DNA of 64,000 bases from Prochlorococcus sp. HOT208_60m_813G15 (GCA_002026165.1 MWOS01000094.1:1-64000), one strand, 5' to 3'. Counted from the stretch's first letter, positions 41,539 to 50,680 are shown. Made by a program: numbers and translations. Notes: generated by a model from the letters alone, not told the origin.

Positions 41539-42705
41539 TTAATTCACTTTTTTGTATGAAGATTGCCATATATATCTTTCTTTCTTGATGTCTGACTTCA
41601 CAGCAACGCAATTACAAGCAATATTCCATAGAGCTTTGTGTATTGGATCAGGATTAAATAGATATGGCTTTTTAAAGGCTTTTTTAATTAAGACAGTTGC
41701 TTTCTTAGCATGATAATGAGGGATCGTTGGACATACATGATGAACAACATGACTAGAACCTATATTATGGTGAAGAAAATTAAGGACTCTACCGTAAGGC
41801 CTATCAATAGATAGAAATGCGCCTCTCATAAAGGAAAATTCCTTATTCGAAAGATGAGGCACATCTGAATCTGTATGATGAAGCCATGTATAAACTACTA
41901 GCCAACAATTAACCACTAATAAAGGACCAAAATATATAGCAATTACTGGGAATAATCCATACTTTAAAACGAAATAAATAATGCCCAATAATGTTAAACC
42001 TACCCCAATATCTGATATCCAAACTTTCTTGGCCCAAATAGATGGCCATAATACTTTAGAAAATGGTTTAATTGGCCAAAAATGATTAGAAGTTCCATAT
42101 TTAACACCTCCTGTGCTCCCAGTGAGCAAATAAGAGGGCCAGCCAAATATTAGATGTAAAACAAGTTGAAGAATTCCATAATTTTTCTTACCTAAGGAAT
42201 TTGAAAAATGTAATTCTTTTTCTCCGCCAACTTTTTCTGTAACTCCATTTCCTTTTATGACTAAAGGGACGTGAGTTTCTCCATTGGTTATGTTATTTGT
42301 GAATCGATGATGCACTGCATGGGAACGCTGCCAAGAAAAATAAGGTACTAGAAGTAATGAATGTAGCAAATAACCGGTTATAGATTCCAATTTTTTGTTT
42401 TTAGAGAATGCACCATGACCACATTCATGGGCAATTACCCAGAATCCCATTGCAGTGGTACCTGAAAGTAATGCATAAACAATCCAAATTGGGATCATTT
42501 TTGGGGTGAATGGAATAGATAACCCTATCGCAACTACTAATGCTTGAATTAAAGCTGATTGTAAAAGATATTTCAAAGAAGTTTTGGTATTGCACTTAAA
42601 GTAGTGATCTGGGATAACATCCTGAAATTCTTTTATGCTTGGAATATCTATATCTTCTATTACAAGCGCTTGGCCTTTAAGACCTGAAAATTTAATATTA
42701 CTCAA
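41539..42705 (-). CDS. Fatty-acid desaturase (DesA/FAD2 type)
   Basis: 388 residues. Membrane di-iron desaturase with the three His boxes HECGHGAF, HAVHH (in QRSHAVHHRF) and HVVHH (in GSSHVVHHVCPTIPHYHA). Acts on acyl lipids in the membrane; the HECGH/HxxHH/HxxHH set and length resemble delta-12-type desaturases. Regiospecificity cannot be read from sequence. The upstream reverse strand has TGATGGATAATA, like the EVE repeat's upstream block. Confidence 0.85.
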   Translation of the reverse strand: MSNIKFSGLKGQALVIEDIDIPSIKEFQDVIPDHYFKCNTKTSLKYLLQSALIQALVVAIGLSIPFTPKMIPIWIVYALLSGTTAMGFWVIAHECGHGAFSKNKKLESITGYLLHSLLLVPYFSWQRSHAVHHRFTNNITNGETHVPLVIKGNGVTEKVGGEKELHFSNSLGKKNYGILQLVLHLIFGWPSYLLTGSTGGVKYGTSNHFWPIKPFSKVLWPSIWAKKVWISDIGVGLTLLGIIYFVLKYGLFPVIAIYFGPLLVVNCWLVVYTWLHHTDSDVPHLSNKEFSFMRGAFLSIDRPYGRVLNFLHHNIGSSHVVHHVCPTIPHYHAKKATVLIKKAFKKPYLFNPDPIHKALWNIACNCVAVKSDIKKERYIWQSSYKKVN

Positions 42706-42857
42706 ATTTTTTTGGTTAAGGATTTTGTTAAATAAAAGTGAATTTATATATTCTATTATCCATCACAGGATCTCATAATGAAATGAATTTATAATTTTTT
42801 TCAATAAAGTTCTCACGATATTAAAATCATCTCTAAATAAAACTATTTGTGCTAAAC

Positions 42858-42907
42858 ATTTTTTTATTTTTTATTTTTTATTTTTTATTTTTTATTTTTT
42901 ATTTTTA
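42858..42907. repeat. Heptamer microsatellite (ATTTTTT)n
   Basis: Five perfect 7-bp units (ATTTTTT) from 42866, flanked by imperfect units, upstream of the DesA-type gene. Prone to slippage; may change spacing to a promoter. Confidence 0.85.
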
Positions 42908-42990
42908 TAAAGTACCGCAATCTTTTTATTAATTATTTCTATCTTTCTTTTTATGCTGATTGTCTTTGCGCTTTTTTAAGCTTAATTAAT

Positions 42991-43122
42991 TTAAAGACCG
43001 CGTATATATCTCTTAGGTAGACCAGATTGTTTACGCGGCTTTACTATGATAGGTAAAACAATAACTCCTACCGTAAAAATACAGATTGGAGCAACTACCA
43101 TAAATATAGATTCTAGAGACAT
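42991..43122 (-). CDS. 43-residue membrane micro-protein
   Basis: MSLESIFMVVAPICIFTVGV is a transmembrane helix, followed by VKPRKQSGLPKRYIRGL, a basic tail. Not recognised, but PKRYIRGL looks conserved. Confidence 0.55.
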   Translation of the reverse strand: MSLESIFMVVAPICIFTVGVIVLPIIVKPRKQSGLPKRYIRGL

Positions 43123-43308
43123 GAATAATTTTGAATTTATTAATAAATAGCAGGATTTTTTTTTAAAGTCATGCGTATTTATATCTATTTTGTGAGAATA
43201 TATTCAAAATTTTTATAAATTATTAAGTAAAAAAGAAAAAAAGATTAAAAAAAATCAATTTTTTCATAATTCATCCTATTTACTTAGTCATGAATTAAAA
43301 ATTTAATT

Positions 43309-43449
43309 ATGGATGTAGAAAAAAAGTGGATGCTTATGACTTATTATTGTCCAACGCATGGGGATTCAGGTTTAGTAAAACCTATTCAACTAACAAAAAA
43401 AGAAATTAGTAAAACATTCTCAAAAAAAGGTAGGAGTTCTAAAAATTAA
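43309..43449 (+). CDS. 46-residue micro-protein
   Basis: Begins MDVEKKWMLMTYYCPTHGDS and ends lysine/serine rich. The CPTHGD could be half a metal site. Not recognised. Confidence 0.5.
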   Translation: MDVEKKWMLMTYYCPTHGDSGLVKPIQLTKKEISKTFSKKGRSSKN

Positions 43450-43478
43450 TTTTTCAAAATATCTAGATTTAATTAATT

Positions 43479-43631
43479 TTAAAATTGATCAGAATCGCAC
43501 GTTAATTCACATTGATTAAGATCATGTGATGATATCTTTTCTAAAATTCTCAACATATCAATTTCGGAAAGTTCTCCATTTGAGTTCCATTTTAAAGTTG
43601 TTTTTCTTTGAGGTGAATTTTTTCTATTCAT
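43479..43631 (-). CDS. 50-residue soluble micro-protein
   Basis: MNRKNSPQRKTTLKWNSNGE then LSEIDMLRILEKISSHDLN and a C-terminal CELTCDSDQF. Its first 8 bases overlap the upstream twin-Cys gene, so the two are coupled. Confidence 0.55.
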   Translation of the reverse strand: MNRKNSPQRKTTLKWNSNGELSEIDMLRILEKISSHDLNQCELTCDSDQF

Positions 43632-43782
43632 TTTGATCACCTCCCTTTAAATGAACTTCTAAACAACGAGTAATACATTCTTGATGACCATCCACAATAC
43701 TGCATTCAGTAATACACTCGAAATATGAATTAATAGAATCTATTTCTGCATTCTGGTTGGTAGAAACAAACGAATCATTCAT
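43624..43782 (-). CDS. Twin-Cys micro-protein
   Basis: 52 residues with two C-x3-C motifs (FECITECSIVDG and QECITRCLEVHL), the spacing of helical-hairpin disulfide or metal-binding proteins. A good ribosome site, AAAGGGAGG, lies within its 3' end for the overlapping downstream gene. Not recognised. Confidence 0.6.
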   Translation of the reverse strand: MNDSFVSTNQNAEIDSINSYFECITECSIVDGHQECITRCLEVHLKGGDQNE

Positions 43783-44070
43783 AATATTGTTGGATTTATT
43801 TGGAATAGAGATATAGCACGAATTTATGTTAAATAATTTAATTTATTAAGTGAATTAAAAAAAATGAGTATTATTTACTAAATTCATTTTGGACCTTCTT
43901 TACCTTCTCAAAAGGTAGTTATTTTTTATTTAAAAGAGCAAATGAAAATTTAATTTTGACTATTTAATATTAAATTTATAGGGTGATCTATTTAAAAAAT
44001 CAGCATAAAGACTGATTTACTTTTCAGTAATTTAGTCAGATGATTAACAAGTACACTTTTAGATTTTTAA

Positions 44071-44223
44071 ATGAAATCACTAATTAATTGGCTTTCGAAA
44101 ATGTTAGAGAGTATGGCAAATGCTTTCATTCATCCTTTAAAGAATGACTTGCCTCCATCTATTGGTACTCATGCATATAGCAGTATTCCACTAAAAAGAA
44201 AATTGAGAAGAAGGTTGAATTAG
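44071..44223 (+). CDS. 50-residue basic micro-protein
   Basis: MKSLINWLSKMLESMANAFI begins an amphipathic helix; the second half DLPPSIGTHAYSSIPLKRKL ends with RRRLN. Not recognised. Convergent with the second desaturase, stops 3 bp apart. Confidence 0.55.
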   Translation: MKSLINWLSKMLESMANAFIHPLKNDLPPSIGTHAYSSIPLKRKLRRRLN

Positions 44224-44226
44224 GTA

Positions 44227-45333
44227 TTAATTTATGGGAATTAATTTTTCATTTTTATTATCCCAAATAATATATTTAAAGCAGTTTGAAAAATCGCTTA
44301 ATTTCAAGAACTTTGATTGCTGAAGCAAATGAATGTTTGCTTTATGACAAGCTCTTAAGTTGTAATTTGGTATTCTTTCAGAGAGATGATGAATGCTGTG
44401 GAAGGATATGTCTGCTAAAAACCAATTTAACCAATTAGGGATATCTAAATTGCTACTACCTAAAATCGCTCCATCAATGAGATCCCAATTTTTTGTATTT
44501 TTAGCATATGAATTCTCATAATTATGTTGTACGAAAAAAACACATATTAGAATTGCTGCTGATAAGGTTAATACAATGGAATTAAATGATAAGAAAAAAA
44601 CTAACCCCAACCATTTACACATAAAAATCCAACCTATTATTACTACTATGTTATTGATTATTAATTCACATAGCTCACTGAAATTATTTCCATAATCAGA
44701 AAAAGGTGGTTTGAATCTTGAATTTATAGCTAAAAGTTGAGAAATTTCTCTGTTTTTAATTTTGATAAAAGTCTCTTCCAATATATCTTTAATGAAATTA
44801 AAAATAATAATAACAAGTCCTAATCGAGGTTTTAAAACTAAGTAAAAAAAACCTCCAGGGAAAAGCATCATCCAGTTGCGACTTACTTTATAAATTATTT
44901 GCTCTCTTTTTGTAAGGGATTCAAATTCTTCAAGACTTAAAACATCTATCGGCCCTTTGTAAATTTCCCAATTTCCATTATTTCTATGATGAAATGCATG
45001 ATCAATTGACCATGACTTCTGGGGAATACCATTAATCAAGCCAAGTAAAAATCCAAAGAAGCGGTTCAATTTCCTTTTTGTAAAAAGAGAATTATGACCG
45101 CAATCGTGCATTAATGAAAATGTTCTAGAAGAGAATAGAGTTAGTAGAACTATAAAAGGCACCAATAGAAATACTTTAATAAATAATGAAAAAGGTTGAA
45201 TTATTATTTGGTGGACGATTAACCAAATAGCAATTATTGGGAAAATGGTAGTAATAATTTGATAAAAAGCTCTAGTATCATTTCTTTTTAAAAATGGCTT
45301 TATTAAAAAATCACCTCTATTAACTTTAAGCAT
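44227..45333 (-). CDS. Fatty-acid desaturase superfamily protein, second
   Basis: 368 residues. His boxes HDCGHNSLF, HAFHH and HSIHH (SFHSIHHLSERIPNYN) mark the membrane di-iron family. About 170 residues separate boxes two and three. The overall pattern differs from the DesA-type neighbour, so this may act on a different position or on carotenoid/terpenoid lipids; not resolved. Confidence 0.8.
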   Translation of the reverse strand: MLKVNRGDFLIKPFLKRNDTRAFYQIITTIFPIIAIWLIVHQIIIQPFSLFIKVFLLVPFIVLLTLFSSRTFSLMHDCGHNSLFTKRKLNRFFGFLLGLINGIPQKSWSIDHAFHHRNNGNWEIYKGPIDVLSLEEFESLTKREQIIYKVSRNWMMLFPGGFFYLVLKPRLGLVIIIFNFIKDILEETFIKIKNREISQLLAINSRFKPPFSDYGNNFSELCELIINNIVVIIGWIFMCKWLGLVFFLSFNSIVLTLSAAILICVFFVQHNYENSYAKNTKNWDLIDGAILGSSNLDIPNWLNWFLADISFHSIHHLSERIPNYNLRACHKANIHLLQQSKFLKLSDFSNCFKYIIWDNKNEKLIPIN

Positions 45334-45414
45334 ATTTCTCTTATTTTTTTGATATTAACAATTTTTAAAAAGTATTGAATATTTAATAAACAATAAAATA
45401 TTTTAAAAATCATA

Positions 45415-45570
45415 CTAAAGAATAAATTCTTTAGACATAGTTCTCAATTGATCTAGATTTAATCTTTCTAAGTAATTTTTAAAGTCACTAAGATTCTTAG
45501 TAGAGTCGGAATTTTTACTCTCATAAAGAAGGCTATTAGAAATTAAATCAATAAGGTGATCTTTATCCAT
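45415..45570 (-). CDS. Micro-protein family B, member 2
   Basis: 51 residues, MDKDHLIDLISNSLLYESKN to LDQLRTMSKEFIL. Same length and conserved ends as the gene at 11957-12112, 33 kb away. Confidence 0.7.
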   Translation of the reverse strand: MDKDHLIDLISNSLLYESKNSDSTKNLSDFKNYLERLNLDQLRTMSKEFIL

Positions 45571-45654
45571 AATTCCTTATAGACCAAAATTCCCATTTAA
45601 AAAATTAAGGTCTTGAATTCGAGATCATTAAATCAACTCTATTAAGAGTAATAT

Positions 45655-45873
45655 TTATAAATTTTTTAAATCTTGTTCTATTTTTTCTAATCTTTCATTT
45701 AATTCTTTTTGTTCCTTAATTAAGGATTTTTTCTTTTCTGCACGCTCTTTATTCAAAGGAGAATTGAAATATTTTTGGTAAGAGATAAAAAAAACTGCTA
45801 TTGCGACTGCAATGCCAAGGGCACCAATAATTAAAATTGGAGACGAAGGAAAATCGTAAAATGGAATTGACAA
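45655..45873 (-). CDS. 72-residue membrane-anchored coiled coil
   Basis: One transmembrane helix (LIIGALGIAVAIAVFFISY) followed by a charged coiled coil (ERAEKKKSLIKEQKELNERL). Not recognised. Confidence 0.6.
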   Translation of the reverse strand: MSIPFYDFPSSPILIIGALGIAVAIAVFFISYQKYFNSPLNKERAEKKKSLIKEQKELNERLEKIEQDLKNL

Positions 45874-46082
45874 TGAACTTTATTAAAAATAAATTCTAGC
45901 TATCTTATGAACAAAAAAATGAGTAATAAATACTTATTCTTTACGAAGTTGTATGGGAAATTATGCTAGTTATCTTGTAAAAATAAATAAGGTTTATCTT
46001 TAATTAAATTTTAAAAATAAGTAATTGTACAGGTGTCAAAGAATGAATAACTAATAATGATTAAAATAGTAAAAAATTTTTC

Positions 46083-46400
46083 ATGAAGAAAATCATAAAT
46101 AAAAAAAATAATAAAAATGAACCATGGTTTAAATGGTTAACTAGAGAACTTAATTCTTATGAAGCTTTTAAGGATTTCGAATCAGGAAAGAATCCACAAC
46201 ATGTTGCAGAGGATTTTATTTCTAGAAATAGTGTTGCTATTTCTGAAGTTTTCGAAGATTTTGATGAAGAAGATAAAGATACACTAGATCAGTTTCTTAA
46301 ATTAACAGAATGCGAGATGCATGTGTTTAGAATTCTTGAAAAACAAATAGGGTTAAGAAACAAGGTAAGATTTGTAGATTTTAAAAAAAGAAAAAAATAA
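46083..46400 (+). CDS. Family F soluble protein, member 1
   Basis: 105 residues. PWFKWLTRELNSYEAFKDFE and AEDFISRNSVAISEVFEDFD are followed by LDQFLKLTECEMHVFRILEK. The same layout occurs in the 88-residue protein at 56863 (FVNENHDSFIKLSKKIDEKN, LTEFMKLSESELHILK), so they are distant paralogues. Helical; function unknown. Confidence 0.6.
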   Translation: MKKIINKKNNKNEPWFKWLTRELNSYEAFKDFESGKNPQHVAEDFISRNSVAISEVFEDFDEEDKDTLDQFLKLTECEMHVFRILEKQIGLRNKVRFVDFKKRKK

Positions 46401-46411
46401 ATAGTTAATTT

Positions 46412-46747
46412 CTATATAAGTTTATTTCTTCCATTACCAGTCTTACCAAAGCCTAGCCAGATGAACCACAAGATCCATCCGAAGATAGGTATTAAATTAA
46501 TAAAGATCCATTTCCAATCTTTGCCAAAATCTTTGATTCTTCTTATATCAATTGCTATTTGAGGAATGATACAAACCATTCCATAAGCATTGAAACCAAA
46601 AGTTTTTAAAAATATTGGGATAGTTAGCAAAGAAATTATAAGATTCGCTAGTTGAACTAACCACCAATCCGATCGAGATGTGAATCCTTTGAACTCTGTA
46701 GCTTTAATCCAAAACTCTTTATATGCGTTTAAAAAGTCATTAAGCAT
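46412..46747 (-). CDS. DUF805 membrane protein
   Basis: 111 residues with three transmembrane helices and the DUF805 hallmarks: FTSRSDWWLVQL near the first helix, IAIDIRRIKDFGKDWKW in the middle, and a terminal FGKTGNGRNK. Function unknown in all members. Confidence 0.85.
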   Translation of the reverse strand: MLNDFLNAYKEFWIKATEFKGFTSRSDWWLVQLANLIISLLTIPIFLKTFGFNAYGMVCIIPQIAIDIRRIKDFGKDWKWIFINLIPIFGWILWFIWLGFGKTGNGRNKLI

Positions 46748-46815
46748 AAATTAAAAATTCAAAGAATTTAATATTATCAATTTAATCTTGAATTTATCAA
46801 AATATTATTTATTTC

Positions 46816-46980
46816 CTAAATAGGATCAAATAAATTCATATCTTTTGAATCTTGTTTTGGGATCTCATCTTGATTTGGTAATGAACAGAATCCGTCTTTG
46901 CAAATCATCTTTTCTTTTGCAATACTTGAAGTCTCTGAGTATATATTTTTGTTGTTGTTATTTGAAGATTCTTTCAGCAT
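46816..46980 (-). CDS. 54-residue polar micro-protein
   Basis: Begins MLKESSNNNNKNIYSETSSI, contains MICKDGFCSLPNQDE and ends MNLFDPI. Probably disordered with a single CxxxxC. Not recognised. Confidence 0.5.
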   Translation of the reverse strand: MLKESSNNNNKNIYSETSSIAKEKMICKDGFCSLPNQDEIPKQDSKDMNLFDPI

Positions 46981-47061
46981 TTATATAAAAAATTAAATCC
47001 AATAATAAATTAATAACTCAATTTATTTTGATAAGCAACAAAATTAATATTAATTATTTAT

Positions 47062-47157
47062 TTACTTTTTTTGATTTGGCAAGTCTCTCCAAAATAAAGC
47101 CATTATATAAATGAATAAAGATATAGAACAAATATAAAGTAAAGAATTTAGATGCAT
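47062..47157 (-). CDS. 31-residue membrane micro-protein
   Basis: MHLNSLLYICSISLFIYIMA then LFWRDLPNQKK: one transmembrane helix, basic tail. Size class shared with many neighbours. Confidence 0.45.
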   Translation of the reverse strand: MHLNSLLYICSISLFIYIMALFWRDLPNQKK

Positions 47158-47405
47158 GTTGATTTATTAATGTAATTACAAAGAAAGGGCCTTTCACAAA
47201 AAAAAAGGGATATCAATAGATTGATAATTGCTTAACAATCATACAAATTCTAGTATTTATATAAGTTTTTTATGCTTTTCCCAAGCTTTCAGAAGGACAA
47301 ATTTTAAATTTTAGGAATATATCTTTTTAGTTAGTAAAGCTTATAAAGCTAAAAGTTCTTTATATTTTATGAAAACTCTATATTTTTAAGTGATATTTGA
47401 GGTTT

Positions 47406-47594
47406 TTACGCTCTATCCTTATTTATTTCTGTTAAAGCTTTTCTACCTTCTTTAAGGGTTCTTAATACCAGCCAAGAGAGTGATGTAATTATAAGAATTG
47501 TTAGTGTAATGAGCGAGATAAGAGTCGTATCAAAATTGTTAGTCAATTTACTTAAAATTTTTGAACTTATTATTTGAAAATCAAGAAATTTCAA
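47406..47594 (-). CDS. 62-residue membrane protein
   Basis: One hydrophobic helix (LISLITLTILIITSLSWLVL) followed by a charged tail (RTLKEGRKALTEINKDRA). Overlaps the upstream gene by four bases. Not recognised. Confidence 0.6.
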   Translation of the reverse strand: MKFLDFQIISSKILSKLTNNFDTTLISLITLTILIITSLSWLVLRTLKEGRKALTEINKDRA

Positions 47595-47773
47595 ACATTA
47601 GATCTAGAATATGCAGGTATAAGCATTCCGCCATCCTGATCATCATTATTATCATCATCAAACCCACCCCCTAGAAGAAACTCAATGATCACAAGAAGGG
47701 CTATTGGATAAAGGCACCATAATATAGCGGTTAAAGGACTTATTGAGGAAGAAGTTGAATACAAATCTGTCAT
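47591..47773 (-). CDS. 60-residue membrane protein with acidic DDxDGG tail
   Basis: One transmembrane helix (ILWCLYPIALLVIIEFLLGG) followed by GFDDDNNDDQDGGMLIPAYS. The acidic DDDQDGG segment recurs in the 44-residue protein at 48914-49048. The acidic stretch might bind a divalent cation. Coupled by an ATGA-type overlap to the downstream gene. Confidence 0.65.
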   Translation of the reverse strand: MTDLYSTSSSISPLTAILWCLYPIALLVIIEFLLGGGFDDDNNDDQDGGMLIPAYSRSNV

Positions 47774-48055
47774 TTATAAATCCTAATCTAAAGAAACAAT
47801 AATTGTGGATTCTCTAGGGAGTGTTTTTCAAAATTTCTAAAAATATTTTTAAAAATTTTTCTCTTTCCCACGAATAGATCATATAAATGCATTGAAATTT
47901 TTATTCTTCAATATGAATTTGAATAATAATTTTATTGGACATACTGAGAATCCAATGATGACATAATGAATCGCACAATTGTTATATTTTATACTTAACA
48001 ATAATTGTACAATTTTGATTCAAAAACTATTATTTATCTTGATTTTATAAATTCT

Positions 48056-48187
48056 ATGTTTTCTTTCACTTTTGATCCTTTAGCTGCGATATTTGGTATA
48101 TCAGGAATTGTAGGCTTCTTTTTCTTCGTTTCTGCTGCTAAGGGAACTTCCAGTATCAATACAAAACCAAAAAAAGAATTAGATTAG
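48056..48187 (+). CDS. 43-residue membrane micro-protein
   Basis: From the internal ATG: MFSFTFDPLAAIFGISGIVG and FFFFVSAAKGTSS, one transmembrane helix with a Lys-rich end. A TTG start at 48005 would add 17 residues with no pattern, so the ATG is preferred. Confidence 0.5.
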   Translation: MFSFTFDPLAAIFGISGIVGFFFFVSAAKGTSSINTKPKKELD

Positions 48188-48248
48188 AATTTATTCTTTC
48201 AGAAAAATAAATTGAAATTTTAAATTTAGTATTTAAAAGGCTTGTTAA

Positions 48249-48422
48249 TTATTGCTTATTCCATTGTCTAGAAATAAATTCAAGGAAATCTTTTAGATCC
48301 TCTTCAGGACAATTTGTTTGTTTTTGTAAATCAATGCAAATTTGCTTAATATTTTCAAAGGCCTTTTTTACGATTTCGTTTTTTTCGATAACCTCAAAAT
48401 ATTCTTGATCAGTAAAAGACAT
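48249..48422 (-). CDS. 57-residue soluble micro-protein
   Basis: MSFTDQEYFEVIEKNEIVKK then a helix with ICIDLQKQTNCPEEDLKDFL. Acidic, helical. Not recognised. Confidence 0.55.
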   Translation of the reverse strand: MSFTDQEYFEVIEKNEIVKKAFENIKQICIDLQKQTNCPEEDLKDFLEFISRQWNKQ

Positions 48423-48514
48423 AATATTAGTTTCCCACTTGAAAATTATTTATTAACCATATTTTATCTACATTGACTTAACAGTAAAGAAGAAAAAATC
48501 TTTTTTTCTTAAAT

Positions 48515-48790
48515 TTAGCTACCCAATCGATAATGTTTTTTAATACTTTTGGTTACTTCCCATTCGCAGTTAAGTCCAGCAGGAAACTCAACTAAATCTC
48601 CAGCTTTAATCTCGTAAATGCCCCCGTTTTGCGTAATTATTTTCGCTTGACCTTCAATAATTAAGCAAATTTCTTTTTCATCGTAATTCCATTGAAATTT
48701 GCTTGGCTCACATTCCCAAATAGGCCAACTTTTTATTCCATACTGAATTATTACGCTTGCACTACAGGGGGAAGATATTAGAACTTTCAC
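48515..48790 (-). CDS. Cupin_3 / DUF861-type small cupin
   Basis: 91 residues, a compact cupin: SWPIWECEPSKFQWNYDEKE, CLIIEGQAKIITQNGGIYEI, then AGDLVEFPAGLNCEWEV, the DUF861 pattern with a Glu-rich motif 1. Likely a metal- or ligand-binding enzyme accessory (EutQ-like relatives). Substrate unknown. Confidence 0.8.
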   Translation of the reverse strand: MKVLISSPCSASVIIQYGIKSWPIWECEPSKFQWNYDEKEICLIIEGQAKIITQNGGIYEIKAGDLVEFPAGLNCEWEVTKSIKKHYRLGS

Positions 48791-48913
48791 GAAATAAAAT
48801 AGTTCGGATATATTTTTTATTTTACAAATAAAAGAAATTTTTATTTTCGAGAATGTGTATTTCTTTACTGTCTTTTATTTTTTTTCGTTTATCATTAAAA
48901 AAATTTTTAATTT

Positions 48914-49048
48914 ATGGATGAGCTTTCTGTATTATCAATTTCGCTATCTATAGCCTCTCTAGGAATATTTTTCTTATTTTTTGCTTCAAATGATGATGAT
49001 GACCAAGATGGCGGTAAGTTGATTAAATCATTAGAAAGAATAAATTAA
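48914..49048 (+). CDS. 44-residue membrane protein with DDDDQDGG tail
   Basis: LSISLSIASLGIFFLFFASN is a transmembrane helix and NDDDDQDGGKLIKSLERIN the tail. Shares the acidic DDQDGG segment after the helix with the gene at 47591. Overlaps the convergent 40-residue gene by four bases. Confidence 0.6.
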   Translation: MDELSVLSISLSIASLGIFFLFFASNDDDDQDGGKLIKSLERIN

Positions 49049-49167
49049 TTCCAAGTAAATAAAATATTTAATAGAGATTTATAACCTATAAAGCCTGCAT
49101 AAATGCAACTTAGGAAAATAACATAGATCTCAAGTACGCCAAGTCTTTTTTTCTTTAAAATTTTCAT
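49045..49167 (-). CDS. 40-residue membrane micro-protein
   Basis: MKILKKKRLGVLEIYVIFLS then a hydrophobic CIYAGFIGYKSLLNILFTWN. A basic start (K-rich) suggests an inside N-terminus. Not recognised. Confidence 0.45.
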   Translation of the reverse strand: MKILKKKRLGVLEIYVIFLSCIYAGFIGYKSLLNILFTWN

Positions 49168-49244
49168 TATTTGTATTGTTTATAGGATAATTTTATTTAA
49201 TCTAATTTCTATTAACATGAGTATTTTTTACATTAACCCAGAAA

Positions 49245-50117
49245 TTAAAGAATTATTAATGTCAAGCCAAAAAATAAAAAACAAGTAAAAAATATTATTT
49301 TTTTGGTAATTTCTCTTTCCTCATTCTTAGCAAAAAATAAGGAAATTACTGGAGATGTGCTTAATAAAGCCCATCCAACTCCTATGGGAAGGGTTTTAAA
49401 AACAACTTGTTGTAACAATATTCCTATATTTGTTCCAAGAATTATTGAAATCAAAAATCTTTTTTGTTGCTTTTTTTCTATGTTTTTTAAGAATAAATTA
49501 ATCTTAAATCCTTTTAGAATAATCAAAAAAATTATTGCACCTAATAATCTTATCTCAGTTGTAAGGAAAGGAGATAAATTGCTTTGAAGGAAAACCATCC
49601 TTGAAAAAAGACCTCCAACAACAGCACATAAAACTGATAAAACAGGAAAAGCAAAAATCTGAAAGTTATTTTTTTCTGAAAAAGGAGAGTTTCCGACTTT
49701 AAAATCGTTACCTTTTTTGAGAATTATGAATAGGGAAATCGATACTATGAATATTCCAACCCATGATTTAGTTGTTAAATTTTCATTAATAAAAATTTCT
49801 CCTGACAAAGCAGCCATTAACGGAGAAAGAGTTTCTATAGATAAAGTTTTTCTTGTGCCAATTGTTTGTAATGACTTTAGGTAGAAAGTATCACCTAAAC
49901 CAATACCTATTATCCCACTAATTAGTAGGATAAATATAGTTTTTATTTCAGTTGTAGAATTTAGATTAATAAAAGCAGGAATAAAAACTAAAAAAGCAAT
50001 TATATTTTTTATTAAATTAATATCTATTGATTTATATTTTTGAGTTTGCGAGCGCCAAATAAAGCACGCATAAGTCCAAGATGTAGCAGCTCCAAAAGCA
50101 GAAAGGATTCCAATCAA
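49245..50117 (-). CDS. EamA/DMT-family transporter
   Basis: 290 residues and about ten hydrophobic helices in two repeated halves. The first has GIIGIGLGDTFYLKSLQTIG and the second GTNIGILLQQVVFKTLPIG, the typical inverted EamA signatures. Moves small metabolites in or out; substrate unknown. Confidence 0.88.
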   Translation of the reverse strand: MIGILSAFGAATSWTYACFIWRSQTQKYKSIDINLIKNIIAFLVFIPAFINLNSTTEIKTIFILLISGIIGIGLGDTFYLKSLQTIGTRKTLSIETLSPLMAALSGEIFINENLTTKSWVGIFIVSISLFIILKKGNDFKVGNSPFSEKNNFQIFAFPVLSVLCAVVGGLFSRMVFLQSNLSPFLTTEIRLLGAIIFLIILKGFKINLFLKNIEKKQQKRFLISIILGTNIGILLQQVVFKTLPIGVGWALLSTSPVISLFFAKNEEREITKKIIFFTCFLFFGLTLIIL

Positions 50118-50137
50118 AACGAATAATTTTTATAAAT

Positions 50138-50236
50138 TTATTTTATAAATTGAGTTAATGCTAAAAAGAATACGTACGTAAGGATTAAAATCCCCGGTAA
50201 GTACTGAATTAATGATTTGATATTATTTTTTTTCAT
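50138..50236 (-). CDS. 32-residue membrane micro-protein
   Basis: MKKNNIKSLIQYLPGILILT then YVFFLALTQFIK, one transmembrane helix. Lies between EamA and the 78-residue gene on the same strand. Confidence 0.5.
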   Translation of the reverse strand: MKKNNIKSLIQYLPGILILTYVFFLALTQFIK

Positions 50237-50258
50237 ATTAACTTAGAAATTATTTATC

Positions 50259-50495
50259 TTAAACAGATTTTTTATTACTAGGGTACAAACTCTCTAACTT
50301 CTCTCGTCTTTTAACTTTCGCATTAATTCTTTCTTTTTTTTCTTTTTTCTTGATCTCATCATTTATCTTATTTTGTCTATATCCAAACCAAAGTAGAACC
50401 CAAATAACAGAAGTTATTAAAAGAAGAGCAGTATATTGACCAGTCATAGGAAAACTGGCCTCAGAATATTTAACGTAAGAAAATATTAGACTCAT
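50259..50495 (-). CDS. 78-residue membrane-anchored basic protein
   Basis: A helix (YTALLLITSVIWVLLWFGY, about 20-38) followed by a strongly basic coiled coil (IKKKEKKERINAKVKRREKL). The first ATG (MSLIFSY) and a second at codon 17 (MTGQYTALL, 50447) are both plausible; the second fits a tidy N-terminal anchor. Not recognised. Confidence 0.6.
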   Translation of the reverse strand: MSLIFSYVKYSEASFPMTGQYTALLLITSVIWVLLWFGYRQNKINDEIKKKEKKERINAKVKRREKLESLYPSNKKSV

Positions 50496-50680
50496 TTAAT
50501 CAAGTTAAAGCATAAAAATAACGACTGCGTTGATTTTTTTAGAAATTTAAAAATTAGTGAATTGCAGCTATCTATTTTCCATTTTTTTAAGTTTTTTATT
50601 TAATTTTTATGGTTTTTGGAGTAATTTTTCTTTGTAACTCCTTGCTATTATCAGATTGAAGCATATTAAATAATAAGTTT

